Assembly (NCBI GenBank): GCA_030601885.1
Contig: JAUWAU010000034.1
Coordinates: forward strand, 1-64,000
Reading direction: 5' to 3'
Length of the DNA stretch: 64,000 nt
Source: Armatimonadota bacterium
GTDB taxonomy: Bacteria; Armatimonadota; Zipacnadia; JAUWAU01
Shown: piece after piece, positions 38,480 through 46,626 of the stretch
Position numbering within the stretch: position 1 is the stretch's first letter
How the letters are laid out: each line of letters starts with the position of its first letter
The notes under the pieces: generated by a model
Told to the model about the DNA's origin: nothing
The model's database searches: none
What the model saw: the letters and a program-made list of their open reading frames with translations, nothing else
Program-made: the position numbers and the translations under genes

Positions 38480-38550
38480 GGTAGTCGCTCAGCCCCGATC
38501 TCCTTCTAACCCCCACATGCAGCCGTGGATGGGCTTCTTCGGGGGGACAG
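38271..38550 (+). repeat. direct repeat containing the HTH gene, left copy
   Basis: This 280-base block aligns without large gaps with 43611-43890, an offset of 5340 bases. Shared runs include GGCATCTCTCAATGCAGCAT and GAACGACGGAAGACACCCAA, and similarity continues past the stop codon (GTAGTCGCTCAGCCCCGAT versus GTAGTCGCCCAGCCCCGAT). The intervening DNA is the GH2 gene. Confidence 0.75.
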
Positions 38551-38821
38551 GCGGCAACCCGTGCCATTCGCGGCTTCCGCAGCCCCACGTGCAGGTTTCT
38601 GGAGCCCAACTGCTGAAGCATCGCGACGAATGGCTGATTGGTCAGCCAACGACACGGGTGCCCAGTCTGATATGGGTAATCCCGGATGGGAGTGGCAATC
38701 ACCGCGCTGCTGGTGTTGCAGACGCTGGCGCTCAACCCCATCCTCGGTGTCGCCTTTGTGCTGCCATCCGTCTCACAGTCACTCCGCCATCTGCAAAGCC
38801 CATTCTTACTGGAGGAACACC

Positions 38822-41800
38822 ATGACGCGGAAGTGCCTTGCGAGCATTGTGGGGATCGCTCTGCTGCTATGCCCTGGGAGATGCACACCGGACACCGTAT
38901 CGCTCGATGGTCAATGGGAATTCTGCCGGACCACCGCCGACTCTCTGCCCGACGGCAAGGTCGAATGGCACACCATACAAGTGCCTTCGTTCCTGAGCCA
39001 GCAGGATGCCCACCCGTTTGTGTGGTACCGCCGATCCTTCAACGTGCCCGGCGAGTTCAAGGGCCGTCACGTGTTCCTCCGGTTCGGCGCTGTGCGGTTC
39101 GTGTCGCAGGTCCACCTCAACGGGCAGACGGTTGGTGGGCACTACGGGGGATGGGAGCCTTTTGAGATCGACATAACACAAGCATGCCGAATTGGCGGGC
39201 GGAACGAACTCCTCGTGCGGGTTCAGGACGTCACCGGCGTCATCGAGCAAGAGATGGACTACGCCAACCAAGGCCGCGGCATCCGGTTCATCTCCCAGGC
39301 GACAGACTCGGTCATGGCACCCGTGGGCTCGCGATACACGCATGTGGACATCTGGCAGCCGGTTTCGCTTGTGGCGAGGAACGATGTGTATGTGGAGGAT
39401 GTATTCGTCAGAACGTCGGTGCGGAACAAGGAGATTGAGGCAGAGATCACAGTGCGGAATCTCGCCGACGAGGTTCGGATGGTGCATCTGACGTCCGATG
39501 TGCTCGGAGCGGGCATCGCGCTGGGGAAAGCCGATGTCGAGGTACCAGCCGGCTCACGCGTAAAGCTGACCTTGAAGCGGGGCTGGAACAAGCCCCGCCT
39601 CTGGGCTCCCGAGGATCCGCACCTGTACGAGCTAATCACCAGGGTCAGTGCCGGGGGAGCCGAGCTGGATGTGCGCGACACACGCTTCGGCTTTCGAGAG
39701 TTCTGGACTGACGGGATGCATCTGGTGTTGAACGGTACGCGGATGAAGTTCCTGGCCACGGCGGGCCATCCGCGCGGGGAGTTGGATGGGGAGCTGAGCA
39801 AGGACGGCGCGAAAGACTTCTACCGGCGTATCCGAGAAGCCGGGTGCGTGGGCATGCGCCTACATGCGAACATCTGGCCGGAGTGGTGGTACGAAGCCGC
39901 CGATGAAGTGGGTATGCCTCTCATCATGGAATCGGCGCTCTTCTGCTACTCCAGTTCGTACGCGCTATCGAAGCCGAAGTTCTGGGACAACTACCACGAT
40001 CATCTGGAGGCGGTCATCAAGCAGAAGCGCAACCATCCTTCCATCGTGATGTATAGCTTGGAGAACGAGATACTGCACTGCGGTGGGGATCGCGTCGAGG
40101 AGACGGAGCACAGGCTTGCGGAGGCCGGACGATTCGTCAAGAAGCTCGACCCCACTCGGCCGATCATGTACGACGGCGACGCCGACCCGGAGGGGGTTGC
40201 CGATGTGGTGAACCTCCACTATCCGCAGGCTTTCAACGAAAGGAACGCGTGGCCCGACGTGGGATACTGGCTCCAGACTGGCATGGAGGTCCGTGGCTGG
40301 CCGAGGAAGCTCTGGAGGTGGGACAAAAAGAAGCCCCTCTATTTCGGAGAGTTCCTTCACATTCAACACTACCAGGAGGCTGATCCATACTCGGCTCTAA
40401 TAGGCGATGAGGCATATCTGGACCACGGCCTTGCCATGGCGAAAGCGAAAGCCATCGCGTGGGAGATGCAGATCGAGGCATACCGCGCCGCAGAAGTCTC
40501 CGGCATGTGCCCGTGGACGCTGACGGAGACAGGCGATTTCCCGAGCAACGACAACCCGCGTTATCTCGCGGTGAAACGAACCTATCAGGCGAACGCGGCG
40601 TTCATCAGGGAATACGATACCCGCTTCTACGAAAACGAAGAAGTGGATCGCACGGTGTATCTCTACAACGACACCCTTCATCCCGCCCAGCTCACCGTTG
40701 TGTGGGAGCTGAAGAAGGGCGATGCCACTGTGGATCAGGGGAAGAAGCGGTACGACGCAGAGCCAGCCCAGAAGTTCGAGTTCAAGATCAGGCTCAGGAT
40801 GCCGCCTGCCGAGGAGCGCACGCCGCTGACTCTGACGCTGAGGGTTTCCAACGACAAAGAACCGGCGTTCGAGGAATCGAAGAGGTACTGGGCATTTCCG
40901 AGGCACAATCTTGCCGTTCCTGCAGGCAAGCGCATCGCCCTTTTCGAGGGCAACAACACGGTCGTGAGTGCGCTGCTCAACGCGGCGGCAGCGGAGACGA
41001 TCACCGTCAGCGACCTGACCGAACTGCCGAAGGCCGATATCCTGATCATCGGCCCGCACGCCTTGGACGGCATTCGATCGCCGACCGACGCGCTCGTTGT
41101 CGGCGATGAACCCGGCCCACGTGGGGCCATTGGTTCGTTCGTTAGGGGCGGCGGCTCGGTGATCGTGCTGGAACAGGACTCATATGACTGCGGGATCCTT
41201 CCCGCAAAGCTGCTCGATCGCGGCTGCACGATTGCCTTCCGACGAACGCGAGATGACCATCTCTTCGAAGGAACGACCGATGACGATTTCAAGTTCTGGC
41301 GCGACGACCACGTCGTCTGCCGCAAGACCATTGCGAAACCCCAGTACGGCCGGTTCCGTTCGCTCATCGACTCCGGCGGCCCGGCGGGACTGGTCTATCT
41401 GCCCCTCTGCGAGATCATGGACGGCAACGGGAAGTACATCCTCTCGCAGCTCGAGATCGGCGGAAAGCTCGGCAAGGAGCCACTGGCTCAGGTGATGCTT
41501 GAGAACGTGATGAAATACGCCGCGGTTGGAGCCGCGCCGGCCGGCACGCTGGCGGTAGTGCAGGACAAGCTCCCGATCAAAGAAGCGCTCAACGAGATCG
41601 ATATCCGCTTCACCGACATTTCCGGCAGGCTGGGTAGGAGCGATCTGACGAACTTCTCTGTCCTCATCGCCGACACCGATAGCGCGGAGGTGAAACGGGA
41701 GCAGGCGCGGATTCGGGAGTATGTGGAGAGCGGGGGGAAGGTGATTCTTCACGGTGGGACACGAGATGGATTTGCGGGGATTCAGAAGCTGTTCCCTGAG

Positions 41801-42934
41801 TCGATCGTGGCCCAGGGAAGCAACGCGATCCCCGTGTCCATCGCTGCGTGGGACGCCGTCATCAACGGGCTGACCAACCAGGAGCTTTACTGGTACGGGA
41901 GCCGGGAGGGTCTGAGCTATCGCGTGAGAACGCCGCTGTCGCCTGATGTGTGTCGGTACGTGATCAGCGGGGGACTCCCCGACCCGAAGCAGTGCATGAC
42001 GGTTGAAGCCGAGTCCATGACCGTTGACGAGGGCCATCCCAAGCTCGGCGAGGCCGATGTCTACATGGGCTCGACGGCAGCTATCAAGAAGACCATCGAC
42101 GTTCCTGAGACCGGCGACTACTCCATTGCGGTTCGAGGAAGGGGCACACCCCTTGGCGGCGTCTACCCGCAGATTCGGATTTCGCTGGACGGAAAACGCT
42201 GTGGCAGCATCACGACCGATGGCGAGGATTGGGGCACGTACGCTATCGTCACGCATGCAGCGAAGGGCGAACACGAGCTCAAGCTGGCATTCGTCAACGA
42301 TGCTTGGGCGCCCGAGGAAGGCGAGGACCGCAACGCCTGGATCGACAAGGTGATCTACGGCGCTACGCCAGACATGAAATCGAAGCGGCTTCTCTCGCCC
42401 GCTGCTCTGGTCAAGGTGCCTCTGGGCAAGGGATTCTATCTCCTTGACCAAGTCAAGTGGGCTGGCGCAGCCAGCGGCTCCGAAAAAGCAGGACGCTACA
42501 TCTCCAACATCCTCAGCAACCTCAACTGCGAGTTCCGCGCTCGGTCGGGGGAGATCGTCATCACCGGCGATAAGATGATGCCTGAAAAGGGGACACGGCT
42601 TTTCAGGACACAAGCCGGTGTCGCGAGCCTTGGTACGAATGGCACGATCTATGCAACGGTGCACTTCGCCAAGACGGGCGAATACGAGTTCGCCATCAGG
42701 GCCAGCGGCACAGAAGCTGCCGGCGAATTCCCGAACATCGAGGTGAGCATTGACGCCAAGAGGATCGGCAGCGTGACCCTGAGCAGGCCGGGCTGGCAGA
42801 TACTCAGGCTGGAGGCCGAGGTGTCGGAAGGCGAACACAAAGTTGGACTGTCGTTCACCAATGATTTCTATGATCCACCGGCCGATAGGAATCTGAGGAT
42901 CGGGCACCTCGAGATAAGGGCGGGGGCTGGCTGA
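38822..42934 (+). CDS. exported GH2-family glycoside hydrolase with two C-terminal carbohydrate-binding-type modules
   Basis: The protein has 1370 residues. The ATG at 38822 has GGAGG six bases upstream and opens a signal peptide (MTRKCLASIVGIALLLCPGR). GH2 architecture follows: a jelly-roll sugar-binding domain (VSLDGQWEFCRTT; WYRRSFNVPGEFKGRHVFLR), an Ig-like domain, then a TIM barrel at about 295-620. SLENEILH carries the likely acid/base Glu416 and YFGEFLH the likely nucleophile Glu510. A long middle region (about 690-1050) includes Rossmann-like and glutamine-amidotransferase-like segments (ILIIGPHALDGI; YVESGGKVILHGG). Two related beta-sandwich modules end the protein, at about 1060-1180 and 1255-1370 (EHELKLAFVNDAW; EHKVGLSFTNDFYDPP), similar to calcium-dependent xylan-binding modules. 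It probably cleaves a plant or algal beta-linked glycan. Confidence 0.85.
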   Translation: MTRKCLASIVGIALLLCPGRCTPDTVSLDGQWEFCRTTADSLPDGKVEWHTIQVPSFLSQQDAHPFVWYRRSFNVPGEFKGRHVFLRFGAVRFVSQVHLNGQTVGGHYGGWEPFEIDITQACRIGGRNELLVRVQDVTGVIEQEMDYANQGRGIRFISQATDSVMAPVGSRYTHVDIWQPVSLVARNDVYVEDVFVRTSVRNKEIEAEITVRNLADEVRMVHLTSDVLGAGIALGKADVEVPAGSRVKLTLKRGWNKPRLWAPEDPHLYELITRVSAGGAELDVRDTRFGFREFWTDGMHLVLNGTRMKFLATAGHPRGELDGELSKDGAKDFYRRIREAGCVGMRLHANIWPEWWYEAADEVGMPLIMESALFCYSSSYALSKPKFWDNYHDHLEAVIKQKRNHPSIVMYSLENEILHCGGDRVEETEHRLAEAGRFVKKLDPTRPIMYDGDADPEGVADVVNLHYPQAFNERNAWPDVGYWLQTGMEVRGWPRKLWRWDKKKPLYFGEFLHIQHYQEADPYSALIGDEAYLDHGLAMAKAKAIAWEMQIEAYRAAEVSGMCPWTLTETGDFPSNDNPRYLAVKRTYQANAAFIREYDTRFYENEEVDRTVYLYNDTLHPAQLTVVWELKKGDATVDQGKKRYDAEPAQKFEFKIRLRMPPAEERTPLTLTLRVSNDKEPAFEESKRYWAFPRHNLAVPAGKRIALFEGNNTVVSALLNAAAAETITVSDLTELPKADILIIGPHALDGIRSPTDALVVGDEPGPRGAIGSFVRGGGSVIVLEQDSYDCGILPAKLLDRGCTIAFRRTRDDHLFEGTTDDDFKFWRDDHVVCRKTIAKPQYGRFRSLIDSGGPAGLVYLPLCEIMDGNGKYILSQLEIGGKLGKEPLAQVMLENVMKYAAVGAAPAGTLAVVQDKLPIKEALNEIDIRFTDISGRLGRSDLTNFSVLIADTDSAEVKREQARIREYVESGGKVILHGGTRDGFAGIQKLFPESIVAQGSNAIPVSIAAWDAVINGLTNQELYWYGSREGLSYRVRTPLSPDVCRYVISGGLPDPKQCMTVEAESMTVDEGHPKLGEADVYMGSTAAIKKTIDVPETGDYSIAVRGRGTPLGGVYPQIRISLDGKRCGSITTDGEDWGTYAIVTHAAKGEHELKLAFVNDAWAPEEGEDRNAWIDKVIYGATPDMKSKRLLSPAALVKVPLGKGFYLLDQVKWAGAASGSEKAGRYISNILSNLNCEFRARSGEIVITGDKMMPEKGTRLFRTQAGVASLGTNGTIYATVHFAKTGEYEFAIRASGTEAAGEFPNIEVSIDAKRIGSVTLSRPGWQILRLEAEVSEGEHKVGLSFTNDFYDPPADRNLRIGHLEIRAGAG

Positions 42935-42984
42935 CGGGGAGCGGGGAGGCCATTTCGTCGGTACCGGCCTAGTCGGAAGGGGCG

Positions 42985-43375
42985 AGGCAAACAGGGACGG
43001 AAGAATTCGGTAGGGCGTGCCGGGAGTTCGCAGCGCATAACGGCAATCGGAGCCCTTGGCTCTCAGTACCAGTGCAGCGAAGACGACTACTTTCTCAAGG
43101 TCGGCGTGGAGGATCATTGCCCGAAGGGCGTACGGCTTCACGTGAAGGGCACTGCGCTGGACACGCCAATCGGACGAGCGTGGTACACAGACGTGCTTCC
43201 GGTTCGAGTGAGGCACACCACCGGTCTGGAGACAGGCCGGCTTGGCAAACCCCGCCCGAAGCAAGCCCCAATAGAGGAGCGCCTCGACTGCCGCGAGGCA
43301 GCCGGGAAGGGGTGGCTCGCCCTGAAGCTCCCGGGTAGGGCGCTCGAGCTACGCCGCAAGGCGTGGCCCAGATGA
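42985..43375 (+). pseudogene. possible fragment of an exported beta-sandwich protein
   Basis: A continuous plus-strand frame reads ITAIGALGSQYQCSEDDYF, LKVGVEDHCPKGVRLHVKG and TALDTPIGRAWYTDVLPVRV. The alternating hydrophobic pattern looks like real protein and like a C-terminal beta domain. No proper start exists; a GTG at 43106 would give 89 residues. The later part of the frame becomes compositionally odd. It is best seen as a leftover of an unrecognised gene. Confidence 0.35.
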
Positions 43376-43496
43376 ATGGCCATCGTCCACCGGGCCCCGG
43401 CCCGGCAGATACAGAAGCCGGCTTACAAGCCCGCTCTCCACTCGGATTCTGACCCCGTAAGTTTGCCCACTGTCCCAAACGAGTGCCCTCGGGCCA

Positions 43497-43820
43497 GTGG
43501 TCCCAGGCCCACCCCGCGACCCCTACCCCATGTGCACTGCTCCTCACTATGCCATCCTACATCCGGGCTATCGGCATACGGCCACGTCCCCGCCCCAGCC
43601 GCTCCGCCCGATGCGACTCGACTTCGGCCTACAGGCCAAGGAAGTCGCGGCACTCGTCGGCATCTCTCAATGCAGCATCACCTACTGGGAGAACGACGGA
43701 AGACACCCAACGCCGCGCGTGTTCGCCCGCCTCTGCCAGTTCTATATCGCCCAAGGCCATCCCCAGGCCCAACGGCTACATCGGTGGTGGGTGCGAAGGG
43801 GGCGACTGGCCGGTACATGA
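43497..43820 (+). CDS. small XRE-type helix-turn-helix protein, copy 2
   Basis: The frame can be read for 107 residues, but the part shared with copy 1 begins at MRLDFGLQAKEVAALVGISQ (ATG at 43611), which may be the real start; neither has a clear ribosome binding site. The helix-turn-helix is the same (QCSITYWENDGRHPTP). Amino-acid changes relative to copy 1 are few and mostly outside the recognition region, so both copies may still be under selection or the duplication is recent. Confidence 0.45.
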   Translation: MVPGPPRDPYPMCTAPHYAILHPGYRHTATSPPQPLRPMRLDFGLQAKEVAALVGISQCSITYWENDGRHPTPRVFARLCQFYIAQGHPQAQRLHRWWVRRGRLAGT

Positions 43821-43890
43821 AGTAGTCGCCCAGCCCCGATTCCCTTCCAGTCCCTACATCCAGGCGTCGATGGACTTTGTCGGCGGGACA
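43611..43890 (+). repeat. direct repeat containing the HTH gene, right copy
   Basis: Right-hand partner of the block at 38271-38550; the two repeats are in the same orientation and enclose the GH2 gene, as expected after duplication of a cassette or insertion of a composite unit. Confidence 0.75.
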
Positions 43891-44382
43891 GATTGCACGG
43901 TTGCGCTTTCACGGGGGGGGATAGCACTCCCCTCCCCCTGGTCGCCTGCCATTCCTGGGCAGTGCCCAGCGTCGAACCAGCCACGCCGTCAGGACGTTAT
44001 GAACTGCTACGTAGCGGGCCCCCGCTACCATGGCCATCGAAGTGCAAGGGGCGTAGCCTTCCACTGAGGAGGCGCTTACTGCTTCTGCCCGGGCAGAACG
44101 GGAGACGTGCGAACTCCGGGCGATTTCTACGCGGACAGCGAGGGAGGCCGGCTATGGGGGAGTGAGGAAGCACTAGCGTGCGCGGAAAGCCCCGGTGGTC
44201 CGTCACTGGTGCGGCCTGCAGGCACTGCCGCGTTGCGGGCGAAAGGGTGCTGTGCAGGCCGCTAGTTATATGTTTTTGGAATATGTGAAGCTTGCTACCC
44301 GTGTGTCTTGGCTGCCCGGACCAACACGGCTTGATCCCATACGGGATGCCGCTTCAGACAGGCACAAGCAAGCCGTGGCACA
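43891..44382. other. spacer with strong palindromes at the boundary of the two halves
   Basis: No gene is supported. TTCTGCCCGGGCAGAA at 44083-44098 is a perfect 16-base palindrome. GCGGCCTGCA at 44211-44220 and TGCAGGCCGC at 44252-44261 form a perfect 10-bp stem with a foldable 31-base loop, followed by a T-rich stretch (TTATATGTTTTT). This could be a structured RNA, a terminator for the convergent pdxT gene, or an element end. Confidence 0.45.
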
Positions 44383-44955
44383 CTATCGTGTCCGGCCGGC
44401 AGCGAGGAAGAATTGGTGCAGGCGCGGGTCCTCAGTGAGCTCCGGGTGGAAGGCGCAGGCGATGACGTTGCCCTCCCGTGCGAGCACGATAGTGCCCTCG
44501 AACTCCGCGAGCACCTCGACGTCCGGGCCCACCTCGGTGATGAAAGGCGCGCGAATGAAGACGGCGCGCAGGGGCTCACCGTCGATGCCGGCCACGTCGA
44601 GGTCGGTCTCGAAGCTATCTACCTGCCGCCCGAAGGCGTTGCGGCGAACCGTTGCGTTGATGAGCCTCAGTGTGGGTTGGTCGTAGTCTTCGATATCCGT
44701 CGCCAGCAGTATCATCCCCGCACACGTTCCCAGTATTGGGGCGCCGCGTGCGGCGAGGGCTTGGATCGGCTCGGCAAGCTCGGCGCGGTCAATCAGCTTG
44801 GCGATCGTGGTGCTTTCGCCCCCGGGGATGATGAGGCCGTCCAGGCCGCCCACCTCATCGGGCCGGCGCACCAGGACCGCCTCGTGCCCGCAGGCCTCAA
44901 TGGCCTGCTGGTGCTTCTCGAAGTCTCCCTGGAGCGCAAGAATACCGATACTCAT
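44383..44955 (-). CDS. pdxT: pyridoxal 5'-phosphate synthase glutaminase subunit PdxT
   Basis: The protein has 190 residues, the usual PdxT length, starting at the ATG at 44955. It is the glutaminase of the DXP-independent vitamin B6 pathway: it hydrolyses glutamine and channels ammonia to PdxS. The class I amidotransferase triad is visible: Cys78 in LGTCAGM, His170 and Glu172 in FHPEL. GLIIPGGEST at 40-49 is the oxyanion-loop signature. pdxS lies upstream on the same strand, separated by 533 bases filled with repeats, so the pair is less tightly linked than usual and may have separate promoters. Confidence 0.95.
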   Translation of the reverse strand: MSIGILALQGDFEKHQQAIEACGHEAVLVRRPDEVGGLDGLIIPGGESTTIAKLIDRAELAEPIQALAARGAPILGTCAGMILLATDIEDYDQPTLRLINATVRRNAFGRQVDSFETDLDVAGIDGEPLRAVFIRAPFITEVGPDVEVLAEFEGTIVLAREGNVIACAFHPELTEDPRLHQFFLAAGRTR

Positions 44956-44979
44956 GACAGTTGCTCATGCCCGGGTGGG

Positions 44980-45290
44980 GCCGCGGGAAACGATGACGAT
45001 TCCTGTGCAGACGCAGGCTGGATGTGTCTGCTGAGGCAAAGGCCGGCGGGGAAGGGCATCCCCGCCTTACAACTTGGCCTGCGGGCGAATCTTCGGGCCA
45101 GCCTCCATGGCGACATGCGCCACCCGGAAACGATGAAGATCTCTGCCCCGAGGTTGGTGGCTCTGTCTGCTGAGGCAAAGGCCGGCGGGGAAGGGCATCC
45201 CCGCCCTACAACTTGGCCTGCGGGCGAATCTTCGGGCCAGCTCTCCATGGCCCACTGGGCCACCCGGAAACGATGAAGATGGGCCCGGCG
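44980..45290. repeat. tandem repeat of about 138 bp, REP-like hairpins
   Basis: About two and a half copies, marked by GGAAACGATGA at 44990, 45126 and 45265 and by CTGAGGCAAAGGCCGGCGGG at 45031 and 45170 (period 139). Each unit contains GGCGGGGA and TCCCCGCC, a perfect 8-bp stem. A related hairpin (GCCGGAGC/GCTCCGGC) follows at about 45305. Typical of extragenic palindromic repeats. Confidence 0.75.
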
Positions 45291-45360
45291 GGGAGCTGGG
45301 GGCCGCCGGAGCAAGCTGCTCCGGCTACAACGGGTGGGCCGACGGGCCGAATCTTCGAAG

Positions 45361-45484
45361 CAGGAGAAAGGGTCAAGGGCAAAGGGAAGAACGGAGGCGC
45401 CCGGAAACCACCGTCACGTGTGCTAGGCCCGCCTATCGTCTGCCGTCCACGCCTCTACCCTTTTCCCTTCACCCTTGGCGCTGC
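45361..45484. repeat. purine-arm inverted repeat next to pdxS
   Basis: The left arm (GAAAGGGTCAAGGGCAAAGG, 45364 on) and right arm (ACCCTTTTCCCTTCACCCTT, 45457 on) face each other across about 65 bases. The right arm ends a few bases from the pdxS stop codon. It belongs to the same family as the hairpins between the tRNA genes. Confidence 0.7.
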
Positions 45485-45488
45485 CTCA

Positions 45489-46373
45489 TCACCATCCCCG
45501 CGTTGAAAGCATCTCTTCTTCGGGCAGCTTCCGAACGTCGATGCCCGGCATGGCCGTGAGCAGTCCCCGTGAGACCTTGGCGAGCATCTCCGGGTCATCG
45601 TAGTACGTGACGGCATCTACGATGGCCTTGGCTCGCGCAGGCGGGTCTTCGGACTTGAAGATGCCCGAGCCGACGAACACCGACTCGGCGCCAAGTTGCA
45701 TCATCAGGGATGCGTCCGCCGGCGTGGCAATGCCGCCGGCGGCGAAGTTGGGTACGGGCAGCTTCCCGTCTTGGGCCACTTGGAAGACGACTTCAAAGGG
45801 GGCGCCCATGTTTTTGGCCTCGGTCATCAACTCGTCTTTGCGCAGCGTCGTCAGGCGCTTCATATGCGTTTGCACCTGGCGCATGTGCCGTGTGGCCTCG
45901 ACAATGTTCCCGGAGCCGGCTTCGCCCTTGGTCCGAATCATGGCTGCACCCTCACCGATTCGCCGCAGCGCCTCTGCAAGGTCGGTGCACCCACATACGA
46001 AAGGCACCCCGAAGTCGTGCTTCCAGACGTGGAAGCTCTCGTCGGCGGGCGTCAGCACTTCGCTCTCGTCAATGAAGTCCACGCCCAGAGCCTGCAGCAC
46101 CTGCGCTTCGCCGAAGTGGCCGATGCGACACTTGGCCATGACTGGGATGCTCACGGTCTCCATGATCTGGAGGATTATGTTCGGATCGGCCATGCGCGCC
46201 ACGCCGCCCTCGGCGCGGATGTCGGCGGGTACGCGCTCGAGGGCCATCACGGCGACGGCGCCGGCGTCCTCGGCGATCTTGGCCTGCTCGGCGTTCGTCA
46301 CATCCATGACGACGCCGCCTTTGAGCATCTCGCCGAGGCCCACCTTATTGCGCCACGTCGATTTGTCTACCAT
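45489..46373 (-). CDS. pdxS: pyridoxal 5'-phosphate synthase lyase subunit PdxS
   Basis: The protein has 294 residues, full length for PdxS, starting at the ATG at 46373. It builds PLP from ribose 5-phosphate, glyceraldehyde 3-phosphate and ammonia delivered by PdxT. Signature residues are in place: Asp24 in GGVVMDVTNAEQA, Lys81 in VMAKCRIGHFGEAQVLQALG, which forms the substrate imine, and Lys149 in IRTKGEAGSGN, the second imine lysine. The phosphate-binding FAAGGIATPADA and FVGSGIF loops are also present. It is flanked on both sides by purine-arm inverted repeats. TATACT near 46477 on the minus strand could be its -10 box, but the -35 is poor. Confidence 0.96.
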   Translation of the reverse strand: MVDKSTWRNKVGLGEMLKGGVVMDVTNAEQAKIAEDAGAVAVMALERVPADIRAEGGVARMADPNIILQIMETVSIPVMAKCRIGHFGEAQVLQALGVDFIDESEVLTPADESFHVWKHDFGVPFVCGCTDLAEALRRIGEGAAMIRTKGEAGSGNIVEATRHMRQVQTHMKRLTTLRKDELMTEAKNMGAPFEVVFQVAQDGKLPVPNFAAGGIATPADASLMMQLGAESVFVGSGIFKSEDPPARAKAIVDAVTYYDDPEMLAKVSRGLLTAMPGIDVRKLPEEEMLSTRGW

Positions 46374-46390
46374 CGCTTCTCACGCTCCCG

Positions 46391-46422
46391 GAGAGGCAGG
46401 GAAAAGGGCACAGGGACAAGGG
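46391..46422. repeat. single purine arm upstream of pdxS
   Basis: GAGGCAGGGAAAAGGGCACA and the following GGGACAAGGGG form one arm of the purine repeat family without an obvious facing partner. It lies 18 bases before the pdxS start codon. Confidence 0.5.
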
Positions 46423-46514
46423 GTCACCGGCGCCACCAATATCAATGGCGCACCCTCCGGCGCTCCCTCAAGGCCAAGTATATCCTACCAGTTTTGCGCT
46501 CGTTTGACTATACA

Positions 46515-46626
46515 TGAGGCAGGGAAAAGGGTTAAGGGAGAAACAGACACCATCCGAAGCGCATCGTGTCCCCAACGCCGACTCGCGCGCGTGCACCTAT
46601 CCTTTGCCCTTTACGCTTTGCCCTGC
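46515..46626. repeat. purine-arm inverted repeat overlapping the porB stop
   Basis: The left arm GAGGCAGGGAAAAGGGTTAA (46516 on) faces CCTTTGCCCTTTACGCTTTG with CCCTGC, ending at 46626. Because porB ends at 46611 on the minus strand, the right arm supplies its last codons and the TAA. Confidence 0.65.

Noticed and set aside
44160..44265. RNase P RNA or a cobalamin riboswitch
   Set aside because: The conserved cores of these RNAs could not be matched; only strong hairpins are present.
44960..45320. Tandem repeats between pdxS and pdxT as a CRISPR array
   Set aside because: Units are about 138 bases and nearly identical throughout, with no short-repeat/unique-spacer pattern and no cas genes.
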